Part shown: positions 1 to 8,260 of the stretch, piece after piece
Layout: every line of letters begins with the position of its first letter
Position numbering within the stretch: position 1 is the stretch's first letter
Assembly (NCBI RefSeq): GCF_019924045.1
Contig: NZ_JAHXBN010000009.1
Span: 32,984 to 96,983 of the forward strand
Direction: 5' to 3'
Length of the DNA: 64,000 bases
Source: Dyadobacter fermentans
Lineage (GTDB): Bacteria; Bacteroidota; Bacteroidia; Cytophagales; Spirosomataceae
Notes under the pieces: generated by a model
Seen by the model: the letters and a program-made list of their open reading frames with translations, nothing else
The model's database searches: none
Told to the model about the DNA's origin: nothing
Position numbers and translations under genes: made by a program

Positions 1-2
1 AC

Positions 3-1604
3 TACCACCAGTATTCCTACGGCCCGGTGCCAATGCCGAACGGCGAAATGCTGGTTACGCTCAACCTCGACTGGGTAGGACGCGGTGCGAGCCAGTCGAA
101 ATGGCGCGGATGGATGCTGAAACTGGGCCAGGACGGCAAGCTGACGCCCTGGGCGACGGGTTTGCGCTCCCCTTCCGGCTTCGGCTCGTATAAAGGCGAT
201 ATTTTCTATACCGAAAACCAGGGCGACTGGGTAGGCTCTGGCCGTATGACACACCTTGAAAAAGGCGATTTCGCGGGTAACCCGGCGGGCTTGCGTTGGA
301 GTAAGGAAGAAGGATCGCCCGTCAAACTGACTCCCGAAGACGTACCGAGCACCGGCGAACCGCTTTACGATGTGGCCAAGAAGGTCCCCGGCCTTAAACC
401 GCCGGCTGTATGGTTCCCGCACACATTGGTGGGTATCTCCACCTCGGATTTCAAAGAAGACGTCACCAACGGCGCTTTCGGGCCGTTTACGGGGCAGATG
501 TTCGTGGGCGACCAGGGGCATAGCATTATCACCCGTGTAGATCTCGAAAAAGTGAATGGTGTGTGGCAGGGAGCAGTTTTCCCTTTCCGCGAAGGATTCA
601 TGTCGGGTATCCTGCGAATGGAATGGGGCCTCGACGGCTCGATGTTCGTAGGCCAGACAAGTCGCGGATGGTCGGCCACAGGTAAAGAGGAATTTGGTAT
701 CCAAAGACTCGTATGGACCGGCAAAATACCGTTCGAAATGAAGACGGTACGCTCTACGCCCGACGGTTTTGAGATTACCTTCACCAGCCCTGTCGATAAA
801 AAGGCCGCTGCTGACCAGGATGCTTATAAAATGAACAGCTTCACTTACCGTTACCACCGTACCTACGGCAGCCCGATCATCAATACGGAGGAGGTGCCCA
901 TCAAAGGCATTATCGTGTCGGAAGATGGCCTTCGCGTACGCCTCGTGGTTGACCCTGCTTCATTGCGCAAAGGCTACATTCACGAAATCAAAACCGAAGG
1001 TGTGAAATCCCCGGATGGCAACAACCTGCTGCATACGACCGCCTATTATACACTGAACGAGATCGCAGGCGGAGAAACTGCCAGTCCTTCACAATTCACC
1101 ACCACTGTGAAAGCAGCGAATGCTGCCGCAATGGACCACAGCGCCCACACCATGCCCGCAACGGAAACCGCCGCCGGCGCATCGGCATCGGCCAAACGCG
1201 TGACCGAAATGCCCGCCAGCTGGACCAACGGTCCCGACCAGGTGGTGACCATCGGTACGGTGCCGGGTTTGAAATTCGATATTTCGGAAATCCAGGTGAA
1301 GGCGGGAAGTAAAATCAAAGTTGTGTTCAACAACAACGACGACATGCTGCATAACCTCGTCATTACCAAGCCAGGAGCAGCCAATGCAGTGGGTGAAGCA
1401 GGTTTGAACCTTGGTCTGAAAGGTTCAGAACTCAATTATGTACCCAAAACCAATGACGTGCTCTTCCATACCAATATCGTGGAGCCTGAAAAATCGGAAG
1501 CGATCTATTTCGTAGCTCCCAAACAGGCCGGCATTTATCAGTACGTCTGCACTTTCCCGGGCCACTACTCGCTGATGCAGGGGAAACTGAAAGTTGTAAA
1601 ATAA
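3..1604 (+). CDS. Exported beta-propeller protein with C-terminal cupredoxin domain (5' end missing)
   Basis: The frame is open to the left edge, so the true start lies outside the window; residues are numbered here from the GTG codon at 27. The first ~340 residues resemble the sorbosone/glucose dehydrogenase-type propellers found in large periplasmic haem/PQQ-like proteins of Bacteroidota. After a linker (~345-405) comes a plastocyanin/azurin-like domain with a complete type 1 copper set: His442 (MLHN), Cys508, His513 and Met517 in the C-terminal CTFPGHYSLMQG loop. Blue-copper domains carry electrons, so this tail probably accepts or donates electrons for a redox enzyme in the missing N-terminal part; that is inference. 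A strong hairpin follows the stop codon. The copper site is clear; the substrate of the propeller is unknown. Confidence 0.8.
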   Translation, partial: YHQYSYGPVPMPNGEMLVTLNLDWVGRGASQSKWRGWMLKLGQDGKLTPWATGLRSPSGFGSYKGDIFYTENQGDWVGSGRMTHLEKGDFAGNPAGLRWSKEEGSPVKLTPEDVPSTGEPLYDVAKKVPGLKPPAVWFPHTLVGISTSDFKEDVTNGAFGPFTGQMFVGDQGHSIITRVDLEKVNGVWQGAVFPFREGFMSGILRMEWGLDGSMFVGQTSRGWSATGKEEFGIQRLVWTGKIPFEMKTVRSTPDGFEITFTSPVDKKAAADQDAYKMNSFTYRYHRTYGSPIINTEEVPIKGIIVSEDGLRVRLVVDPASLRKGYIHEIKTEGVKSPDGNNLLHTTAYYTLNEIAGGETASPSQFTTTVKAANAAAMDHSAHTMPATETAAGASASAKRVTEMPASWTNGPDQVVTIGTVPGLKFDISEIQVKAGSKIKVVFNNNDDMLHNLVITKPGAANAVGEAGLNLGLKGSELNYVPKTNDVLFHTNIVEPEKSEAIYFVAPKQAGIYQYVCTFPGHYSLMQGKLKVVK

Positions 1605-1638
1605 TACACAGCGCAATTGGTGCACGAGGGCTTCCAGA

Positions 1639-1664
1639 GGGGCGGTGTTTCGCCGCCCCTTTTA
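1639..1664 (+). terminator. Rho-independent terminator after the cupredoxin gene
   Basis: A 7-bp GC stem (GGGGCGG at 1639-1645, CCGCCCC at 1653-1659) with a 7-nt loop is followed by a short T run. It lies 35 bp after the stop codon and separates this gene from the sigma factor. Confidence 0.8.
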
Positions 1665-1785
1665 ATTCCCCTGACATTTCGAAAACTGAATAATTACAGC
1701 CAATTCACAAGGAGAATGCCACGAGCAGCCGCTTTGATTGGTATAATTCATTGATTTAATACAACATTGCCGTTACATTAAAGAT

Positions 1786-2394
1786 TTGAATCAGGAAGAA
1801 CACATATCGGATGCCAGCGAGCTGAATATCCGGCTCTGGCAGCGGTTTAAAGCCGGCGACGCAGAGGCGCTCGGGCAACTCGCCCAAACGCATTACCGGG
1901 CGCTGTACAACTATGCGACCAAGTTTTCGTCCGACCCCGACTTCATCCGCGATTCCATCCAGGAACTTTACCTCGAACTCTGGGAACGCCGCAATTTTCT
2001 CTCCGAAACCGCATTCGTCAAATCCTACCTGCTGAAAGCGCTCCGCCACAAGCTCATCAAGGAAAGCATACGCCTCAAACGCTTTCACGAGCCGCAAGTG
2101 GCCATTTTCGACACGGATCCATCGGACCCGTCCATCGAAACGAATATCATCGAAGCGGAGCACGTCCATTTTCAGAACGGTCACCTCAAACGCATCATTT
2201 CCCTACTCTCCAAACGCCAGCAGGAGATCATCTACCTCCGCTTCTACCAAAACCTCGACAACGAAGACATCGCTAGCGTGATGGGTCTCGGCCGCCAGAG
2301 CGTGTCTAACCTCCTTTACCGCACATTGAAAGAGATCAAAGAAATTTGGGCGCCTGCCGAGTTTTTTTGGTTGTTGCTTTTTTTGTTGTCGTAG
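1786..2394 (+). CDS. ECF-like RNA polymerase sigma factor (FecI/SusC-locus type)
   Basis: The 202-aa protein has sigma region 2 (IRDSIQELYLELWERR, about residues 45-65) and region 4 with a helix-turn-helix (LSKRQQEIIYLRFYQNLDNEDIASVMG, ~140-167). It probably directs transcription of the SusC/SusD genes downstream when released by the FecR protein at 3182, as in FecI/FecR systems. The start is TTG; no in-frame ATG exists between the preceding in-frame stop and this codon. An ATT nine bases upstream is a weaker alternative. The protein ends in a very hydrophobic tail (FFWLLLFLLS), encoded by T-rich DNA, so a small frameshift near the 3' end cannot be excluded. Unusually, almost 800 bp of repeat-rich DNA separates it from its presumed anti-sigma gene. 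Confidence 0.85.
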   Translation: MNQEEHISDASELNIRLWQRFKAGDAEALGQLAQTHYRALYNYATKFSSDPDFIRDSIQELYLELWERRNFLSETAFVKSYLLKALRHKLIKESIRLKRFHEPQVAIFDTDPSDPSIETNIIEAEHVHFQNGHLKRIISLLSKRQQEIIYLRFYQNLDNEDIASVMGLGRQSVSNLLYRTLKEIKEIWAPAEFFWLLLFLLS

Positions 2395-2549
2395 AAAAGG
2401 AGGAAAGGGCGGTCCACGCAGGGAGGATTGAGAAAAGGGAGTGGCTTGCCCGTGGTAGCACCAGTTTCTACAAACAGAGGGCCGCTCTGCGGCCGAACAA
2501 TAACAGCCAAGCACTCAATTGTCCATGTTATGTCACACCCGGCCTGCAA

Positions 2550-2668
2550 TGCCGTTAGGCATGCAACATTGGTAGAACTACAAGACCCGCTATCTGGCGT
2601 TACATCCCTGACGGGATTTCGCGATGATCCGGATTCTCAGATGCTACCAATATTACGTCGCTACGCGA
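2550..2668. repeat. REP-like composite palindrome cluster, copy A
   Basis: Three mini-palindromes sit in 120 bp of the sigma/fecR gap: TGCCGTTAGGCA (2550-2561), ATCCCTGACGGGAT (2604-2617) and TCGCTACGCGA (2658-2668). The first is followed by GCAACATTGGTAG. The third is preceded by the same motif in reverse (CTACCAATATTACG). The same units recur at 2866-2930 and 44427-44582. This looks like a dispersed non-autonomous element. Confidence 0.7.
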
Positions 2669-2738
2669 TTCTCGCTCAATTATTTTCTTCCATTCATACA
2701 TATAGCGCAATGGCGCGAAGGTCTCCTTCGTGCAGGCT

Positions 2739-2822
2739 ATTCGCAGGCCTCCGGCCGAGCGATACGGTGCAAACGAAACCTAAACGATATAGCATTTGCT
2801 GACCGGCCGGAGGCCTGCGAAT
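2739..2822. repeat. 18-bp perfect inverted repeat
   Basis: ATTCGCAGGCCTCCGGCC (2739-2756) is repeated exactly as its reverse complement at 2805-2822, with a 48-bp loop. A smaller hairpin (CGAAGG, 3-nt loop, CCTTCG; 2716-2730) lies just before it. There is no T run, so this is probably a repeat-element end or cruciform rather than a terminator. It lies between REP-like copies A and B; I see no gene in 2395-3181. Confidence 0.7.
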
Positions 2823-2865
2823 GTGCACGCAAATCGAGAGACTTGCGCGAGCGGTTCGGCGTTAC

Positions 2866-2930
2866 ATCCCTGACGGGATTTTGCGATGCGCCTAATATCC
2901 AAATCCTACCAATATTGCATCGCTACGCGA
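2866..2930. repeat. REP-like palindrome cluster, copy B
   Basis: It shares ATCCCTGACGGGAT (2866-2879) and TCGCTACGCGA (2920-2930) with copy A. The preceding GGCGTTAC and the intervening CTACCAATATTG are also shared. Only the TGCC...GGCA unit is absent. Confidence 0.7.
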
Positions 2931-3031
2931 TTCTTAACTTGCAATACTCTTACATTTAAGGCAGATTAGCCATTTAAAATTAATTATACATATAATACTT
3001 TTTGTACTTTATTATCATTTAATACATTACA

Positions 3032-3071
3032 CCCTTTCTCCCTTTCCTCCCTCCTCCTTTCCTCCCCTTCT
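3032..3071. other. 40-nt uninterrupted polypyrimidine tract upstream of fecR-like gene
   Basis: All 40 bases on the + strand are C or T. The reverse complement contains GGAGGAAAGGGAG, which recurs in a 29-nt purine tract (8109-8137) just after the SusC gene. A shorter GGAGGAAAGGG begins at 2399, five bases after the sigma stop. The function is unknown; such tracts can affect transcript or DNA structure. Confidence 0.5.
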
Positions 3072-3181
3072 ATCACTTTTCAAAATTTTTTTTGACTTTT
3101 TTGGTTATCCCGGCCCTCAAAACAGACATACCATTTTAAAGAGCCTGCAAATGCTCTGAAACGTATGTTTTTGTTTTACCG

Positions 3182-4267
3182 ATGAGCTTACACCGAATAT
3201 TTACCGTGGAAGAGCTGGCGACGGACGATTCGTTCCGGCGCTGGGTAATGTCGCCCACACCGGAGCTCGACCGCTATTGGCAGCAATGGCTCCAGCAAAA
3301 TCCCGACCGTGCGGGCATTGTGGCGCGTGCACGGGAGTTGGTGCTGGCGGTGCATGAAGTTTACCGGGACGACCTTTCGGATGAAACGCTGCGACATGAG
3401 ATCGCCGAGATAACACGCCTGGCGGAGGAACGTAAAGCGGACGGTCGTGTGCCGTTCTACCAGCGGGCGATTTGGAGAGCCGCGGCCGCGCTCCTGCTCA
3501 CCGGCGGGCTGAGCTGGCTTTACTACACGACGCATAATGTAATAGCCCCGGCAGGAAAAGGGCAGGAAATTACGCTGGAGAGTGAGATGCTCGTCAAAAT
3601 CAACCCGACGGAATTGGAAATGACCGTGCTCCTGAGCGACAACAGCGTGGCTACCCTGGCCAAAGGCAGCAGCATCAGCTATCCCCGGCATTTCGCAACG
3701 CATGAGCGACGCGTATACCTCACGGGCGAGGCATTTTTTGACGTGGCCAAAAATCCCGCCCAGCCGTTCCTGGTTTACACCAACGAAACGGTGACCAAAG
3801 TGCTCGGTACGAGTTTCCGCATCAAGGCATTTGAGGGCGATAACACCGAAATGGTGGCCGTTAAGACCGGGCGTGTGTCGGTATATGCCAAGAAGGAATA
3901 TGAAACCTCGCAAGGATCCAAACCGGCGGGTGTGATCCTGAATCCCAACCAGCAGGTGGTGTTTAATCGCAAGGAAAATAAACTGGAAAAAGCTGCTACG
4001 GCCAATCCGGTACTGCTGGCTGAATCGGCGGTGCAAAAAGACCAGGTGTTCGACGACAGGCCCGTTGCAGAAGCATTCGATGCGCTGGCAAAAATATACG
4101 GGATCAGCATTGTGTACCAGCCCGAAACAGTTTCCAACTGCATGATCAGCGCGCAGTTTAATGAAGAAAATCTGAAACAACGATTAAATGCAATATGCCA
4201 GGCAATAGGTGCCGGCTACGATATGGAGGATGGTCGCGTTGTGATCAGTTCCAAAGGTTGTAACTGA
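3182..4267 (+). CDS. FecR-family anti-sigma factor / transmembrane signal relay
   Basis: The 361-aa protein has a cytoplasmic N-terminal part (1-95), a single membrane segment (~97-115, AAAALLLTGGLSWLYY), a periplasmic FecR domain (~120-235) and a C-terminal DUF4974-type domain (~285-355, similar to the short secretin/TonB N-terminal fold). Proteins of this family hold their sigma factor inactive and receive a signal from the STN domain of the cognate TonB-dependent receptor. That fits the SusC gene immediately downstream, whose N-terminus carries an STN domain. The ATG start is supported by the family-typical N-terminus. Confidence 0.9.
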   Translation: MSLHRIFTVEELATDDSFRRWVMSPTPELDRYWQQWLQQNPDRAGIVARARELVLAVHEVYRDDLSDETLRHEIAEITRLAEERKADGRVPFYQRAIWRAAAALLLTGGLSWLYYTTHNVIAPAGKGQEITLESEMLVKINPTELEMTVLLSDNSVATLAKGSSISYPRHFATHERRVYLTGEAFFDVAKNPAQPFLVYTNETVTKVLGTSFRIKAFEGDNTEMVAVKTGRVSVYAKKEYETSQGSKPAGVILNPNQQVVFNRKENKLEKAATANPVLLAESAVQKDQVFDDRPVAEAFDALAKIYGISIVYQPETVSNCMISAQFNEENLKQRLNAICQAIGAGYDMEDGRVVISSKGCN

Positions 4268-4273
4268 GGGAAC

Positions 4274-4353
4274 GTCGGGATTAGTCGGACGTGGTCAGGA
4301 TTTGTCAGGTGTGGTTAGGACTAGTCGAGATCAGTCAGGAATAGTCAGGATGC
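4274..4353. repeat. Degenerate 10-bp tandem array, locus 1 (8 units)
   Basis: Eight consecutive 10-bp units each start with GTC or GTT at 4274, 4284, 4294 and so on to 4344. Examples are GTCAGGATTT, GTCAGGTGTG and GTTAGGACTA. The phase is exact with no insertions, although units differ at several positions. It begins 7 bp after the fecR stop codon. Related arrays lie at 44621-44740 and 63758-63827. The rest of the 346-bp gap before SusC (4354-4613) shows no gene; it must hold the SusC promoter, but no consensus box was clear. Confidence 0.8.
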
Positions 4354-4613
4354 CTTTAAAAAGTTGCATAAGGCTGCGGAAGTAGCAAATTTCTAAATTC
4401 TAAACCCTTTTCAGGACTAAAATCAGCTACCATTAATCCCCCATTATTCTGCCTATGACATATTGTTGACTCTGCCTCCATTTTGAATGATAAAGAGCCA
4501 GTGATGATTGCGCCATCACCGGCCCTGCGCCTCCCCTCGCCCGGACTGGAATCTGTGGCGATACAGGAGCATTTTGTCCCATCATTTCAATCCTGAACAA
4601 AACTTTCAAAAGT

Positions 4614-7600
4614 ATGAAAAAACACCGACATCTATCCCGGCTACTTTACAGGGCTATGAGAATATCACTTTACCAATTATTATTTGCCTTAATCTTCGCC
4701 ACTGTGTCAGCAGCAGGCACCGTTGGGGCGCAGGATATTCTGAACCAGAAAATCACGATCCAGGTCAGCAACCTCGAAATGAAGACCGTCCTGACCAAGC
4801 TTAACAAGCTGACACAGTTGCGGTTTACGTACAGCTCTTCGTTGATCAAATCGCAACGAAAGGTGTCGATTCATGCTGTCGACAGGCCGCTGGGCGACAT
4901 TCTGGACGATCTTTTCAAATCTGCCAACATTACCTACAAGATTGAAGGCAAGCAGGTGGTGCTCATCAAAAATGCCGCCGAACCTGGCAGCGCATTGCCG
5001 GAAATCATCCGCAACCAGAGCGATATCGACCGCAACATCACGGGAAGGGTCACGGACGAAAAGGGCAATCCCCTGCCGGGCGTGAACATTGTGGTGAAAG
5101 GTACGAAAGTAGGAACCACCACCGATACGGAGGGCACATTTCAGCTAAGCGTGCCCGATGGCGGCGGCATACTGGTATTCTCGTCTGTGGGCTTCACGGC
5201 ACAAGAAATACCGCTGGGTAATCAGTCCAATTATGATATTTCGATGACGCCCGATGTGCGCAACCTCGAAATGGTGGTGGTAACGGCGCTGGGTATTAAG
5301 CGGGATGCCAAGAAACTTGGCTACTCCACGGCGACAGTCAACACCGAAGAACTTACCACCAACCGCACGACCAACCTCGGTAACAGCTTACAGGGTAAAG
5401 TAGCCGGTTTAAATGTGACGCCGCCTGCGAGCGGTCCGGGTGGTTCTACCAAAATCCGTATCCGTGGCCAGTCGTCTTTTGGCGGTAACAACTCTCCACT
5501 CATTATCGTAAACGGCATTCCGATCAACAACAGCAGCGTTTCGGCGGGCGGCTCGAACGGAAACGGCACAGGTAACCCTACCGGAGGCTCTTCGGATGCG
5601 GGCGACGGCTTGCAAAGCATTAACCAGGACGATATCGAATCGATGACGGTTCTGAAAGGAGCGGCCGCTGCTGCACTGTACGGCTTCCGCGCGAAGGACG
5701 GTGCGATCATTATCACCACTAAAAGCGGCAGCAAAACAACCGGTATCGGCGTGGAGCTCAATTCCAATTTCCAGGCGCAGGAAGCATTGGATTACACTGA
5801 TTTTCAATACGAATACGGCCAGGGAGAGTTTGGGAAACGTCCTACTACCGTGGCAGAAGCGCAAAGCTCGGGTGTATTTGCTTTCGGTGAAAAGCTCGAC
5901 GGCAAGCTCACACCTCAATTCGACGGCAGCATGCAGCCTTACGTGGCACACAAGGACCGTATCAAGAAGTTTTACCGCACAGGAACCAGTTTTACCAATT
6001 CAGTTGCATTATCAGGCGGCAATGAAAAAGGAAATTTCCGCCTCTCTTTTGCGAATACCGATGCCAATGCGATCATGCCGAATTCGGCTTATCACAAAAA
6101 AATCTTCAACCTAGGGTTGAACTACAAGTTTACTAAAAAGCTTTCCGCGCAACTGAACGCAAACTATTCCAACGAGTACAACAAAAATCCGCCCCAGATC
6201 GGTATCCAGGACATGAATGCGAATACCACCATTTATACCATGGCTACCAGCATCGATGCCGACTGGCTCAAAAACCGCAAGGACGCCAACGGCAACGAAA
6301 TGCCCCTGGCGCGTTTTACCAACCGCAATAACCCCTACTGGGTAGCTTACGACCGGTTCGAAAACGTGCGCCGCGACCGGATTTTCGGAAATACCTCCGT
6401 GCGCTACGATTTCACCGACTGGCTGTTCGTACAAGGCCGCATCGGACAGGATTACTACACGCGGCCGTACAACTACAACCGCCCGACGGGTACGCGCTCC
6501 ATCAGCGCAGTGATTACGGGATTCAATGGCTACTACTACCAGGACGTGTCGACATTCCGCGAGCGGAACATGGACATTCTCGTCGGTGCCAACCGGACGT
6601 TCGGCGATTTTGGAATAGACATCACGCTCGGCGGTAACCAAATGCTGCAGGTGAACGACAATATTTCGACGGCAGTGACCAACTTCTACGTGCGTGACTT
6701 GTATACAATCGGCAACGGGCAAGTGAAAACCCCGAACTATGGATACAGCAAAAAGAAGGTGAATTCCATTTACGGTGCAGCAGAATTTTCTTACAAGAAC
6801 TTCCTGTTTGTCAATATCACTGGCCGCAACGACTGGTTCTCGACACTAAATCCCGGTTCAAACAGCTATCTCTACCCGTCTGTGAGCGGTAGCTTTGTGT
6901 TCAGTCAGGCATTTGAGAATGCACCGAACTGGCTTACTTATGGAAAGCTGCGCGCAGCGTATGCGGAGGTGGGAGGCGATACGGATCCGTATTCGAATAA
7001 CCTCTACTACGGGATCAATGCCAACCCTTTCAATGGTACTGCATTGGGTAACCTCCCTTCGACCGTCAGCCCCAACGCAAATCTCCGGCCACTGAAAGTG
7101 AAGGAAACCGAAGTCGGTCTTGAGATGAAAACTTTTGACAGCCGCCTGAACCTGGATCTTTCGCTTTACCGTAAAAACACCGTGGATGAGATCCTTAACG
7201 TCGATATTTCCAACGCGTCCGGTTTCAGCCAGACTAAAGTCAACGTCGGCAAGCTGCGAAACCAGGGGGTGGAGTTTTTGCTGACTATCGTCCCCGTACG
7301 CAACGACAATTTCACCTGGGAAACGGGCTTCAACGGCAGCTACAACATCAGCAAGGTGATTGAATTGGCGGCCGGCCCGCCACGGCAACCCCGATTCGAT
7401 GTGGGAACCGGAGAGTTTTTCGGCATTGTTTCCCACGAAGTCGATAAGCCGCTGGCGTCGCTGCGGGGCTTCGATTACAAGCGTGACGAACAGGGCCGCA
7501 TCATCACCTCGGCCGGATTGCCGCAACAGGGCAACATCGTGACTTTCGGCAGTGCCATCCCGAAATGGGTTGGTGCCTGGGTGAACACCATCAATGTAAA

Positions 7601-8081
7601 GGGCATTCGCATTGGTACGCAAATCGATTTCAAGGCTGGGAACAAGATCCTCTCGAACTCCAACCTGAACTTCCTGCGTGAAGGACTCTCCAAATCCTCC
7701 CTGGTAGGTCGCGAAGGGGGCGTACTCCTGGAAGGTGTCACAGCCACGGGCGAACCCAACACAACCCGTGTCGAAGCCGAGCAATTTTACACCGCATACC
7801 GCAGCACTAACCTGGCCTCGCCTTTTGTATACAATGGCGCGTTCGTGCGCTGGCGGACGCTCTCGATCGGCTATGACTTGTCACGTTTTCTGCGCGAAAA
7901 GACCTTTGTAAAAGGCCTGACGCTCTCTGCAATGTGCAACAACGTACTGATGATCAAGAAGTATATCGACAACCTCGACCCCGAAGCACAGGTATCGGCC
8001 TCCGACAACCTGCAAGGTATCGAGACGCATACGCTTCCGACCACGCGGAGTTACGGGATTAATTTGAACATTAAGTTGTGA
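4614..8081 (+). CDS. SusC/RagA-family TonB-dependent outer-membrane receptor with STN domain
   Basis: The 1155-aa protein forms the outer-membrane channel that imports a SusD-delivered ligand using TonB energy. It has a signal peptide (about 1-40), an STN domain (~45-115, for signalling to FecR), a CarboxypepD_reg-like domain (~142-217, ITGRVTDEKGNPLPGVNIVV), a plug domain (~240-370) ending in the family hallmark GAAAAALYGFRAKDGAIIITT, and a long beta-barrel to the C-terminus. The STN domain is what links it to the sigma/FecR pair upstream. The ligand cannot be read from sequence; the neighbouring RraA-like and enolase-superfamily genes point to a sugar-acid or other oxidised carbon source (inference). 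Confidence 0.95.
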   Translation: MKKHRHLSRLLYRAMRISLYQLLFALIFATVSAAGTVGAQDILNQKITIQVSNLEMKTVLTKLNKLTQLRFTYSSSLIKSQRKVSIHAVDRPLGDILDDLFKSANITYKIEGKQVVLIKNAAEPGSALPEIIRNQSDIDRNITGRVTDEKGNPLPGVNIVVKGTKVGTTTDTEGTFQLSVPDGGGILVFSSVGFTAQEIPLGNQSNYDISMTPDVRNLEMVVVTALGIKRDAKKLGYSTATVNTEELTTNRTTNLGNSLQGKVAGLNVTPPASGPGGSTKIRIRGQSSFGGNNSPLIIVNGIPINNSSVSAGGSNGNGTGNPTGGSSDAGDGLQSINQDDIESMTVLKGAAAAALYGFRAKDGAIIITTKSGSKTTGIGVELNSNFQAQEALDYTDFQYEYGQGEFGKRPTTVAEAQSSGVFAFGEKLDGKLTPQFDGSMQPYVAHKDRIKKFYRTGTSFTNSVALSGGNEKGNFRLSFANTDANAIMPNSAYHKKIFNLGLNYKFTKKLSAQLNANYSNEYNKNPPQIGIQDMNANTTIYTMATSIDADWLKNRKDANGNEMPLARFTNRNNPYWVAYDRFENVRRDRIFGNTSVRYDFTDWLFVQGRIGQDYYTRPYNYNRPTGTRSISAVITGFNGYYYQDVSTFRERNMDILVGANRTFGDFGIDITLGGNQMLQVNDNISTAVTNFYVRDLYTIGNGQVKTPNYGYSKKKVNSIYGAAEFSYKNFLFVNITGRNDWFSTLNPGSNSYLYPSVSGSFVFSQAFENAPNWLTYGKLRAAYAEVGGDTDPYSNNLYYGINANPFNGTALGNLPSTVSPNANLRPLKVKETEVGLEMKTFDSRLNLDLSLYRKNTVDEILNVDISNASGFSQTKVNVGKLRNQGVEFLLTIVPVRNDNFTWETGFNGSYNISKVIELAAGPPRQPRFDVGTGEFFGIVSHEVDKPLASLRGFDYKRDEQGRIITSAGLPQQGNIVTFGSAIPKWVGAWVNTINVKGIRIGTQIDFKAGNKILSNSNLNFLREGLSKSSLVGREGGVLLEGVTATGEPNTTRVEAEQFYTAYRSTNLASPFVYNGAFVRWRTLSIGYDLSRFLREKTFVKGLTLSAMCNNVLMIKKYIDNLDPEAQVSASDNLQGIETHTLPTTRSYGINLNIKL

Positions 8082-8153
8082 GGGGCCTGCGGCCGAGCGA
8101 GGGAGAACGGAGGAAAGGGAGGAAGGAGGAAGAGGAACGGAAAAAATTCGGTT

Positions 8154-8241
8154 ATTCCCCGTTCCACGGCGGCCCATTCACAATTAGACTATTCAGTCAT
8201 TCAATCATTCAGTCATTCAATCATTCCCCGTTCCACGGCGG
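8154..8241. repeat. 19-bp direct repeats enclosing an 8-bp tandem array upstream of susD
   Basis: ATTCCCCGTTCCACGGCGG occurs at 8154-8172 and again at 8223-8241. Between them, ATTCAGTC/ATTCAATC alternates four times (8191-8222). The block ends 19 bp before the SusD start codon, so it occupies the 5' leader or the intercistronic part of the susCD transcript. Confidence 0.8.
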
Positions 8242-8260
8242 ATCATTCAATCATTAACAT

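Noticed and set aside
1786..2394. Frameshift at the 3' end of the sigma gene
   Set aside because: The T-rich tail gives an odd hydrophobic C-terminus, but regions 2 and 4 are complete before it and no better-matching continuation was found in other frames.
3188..4180. Long minus-strand open frame opposite the fecR-like gene
   Set aside because: It lies entirely within a well-supported FecR gene; the translation shows no domain and has the composition expected of a shadow frame. Similar long antisense frames (for example 26004-27071 and 45723-46844) were dismissed for the same reason.
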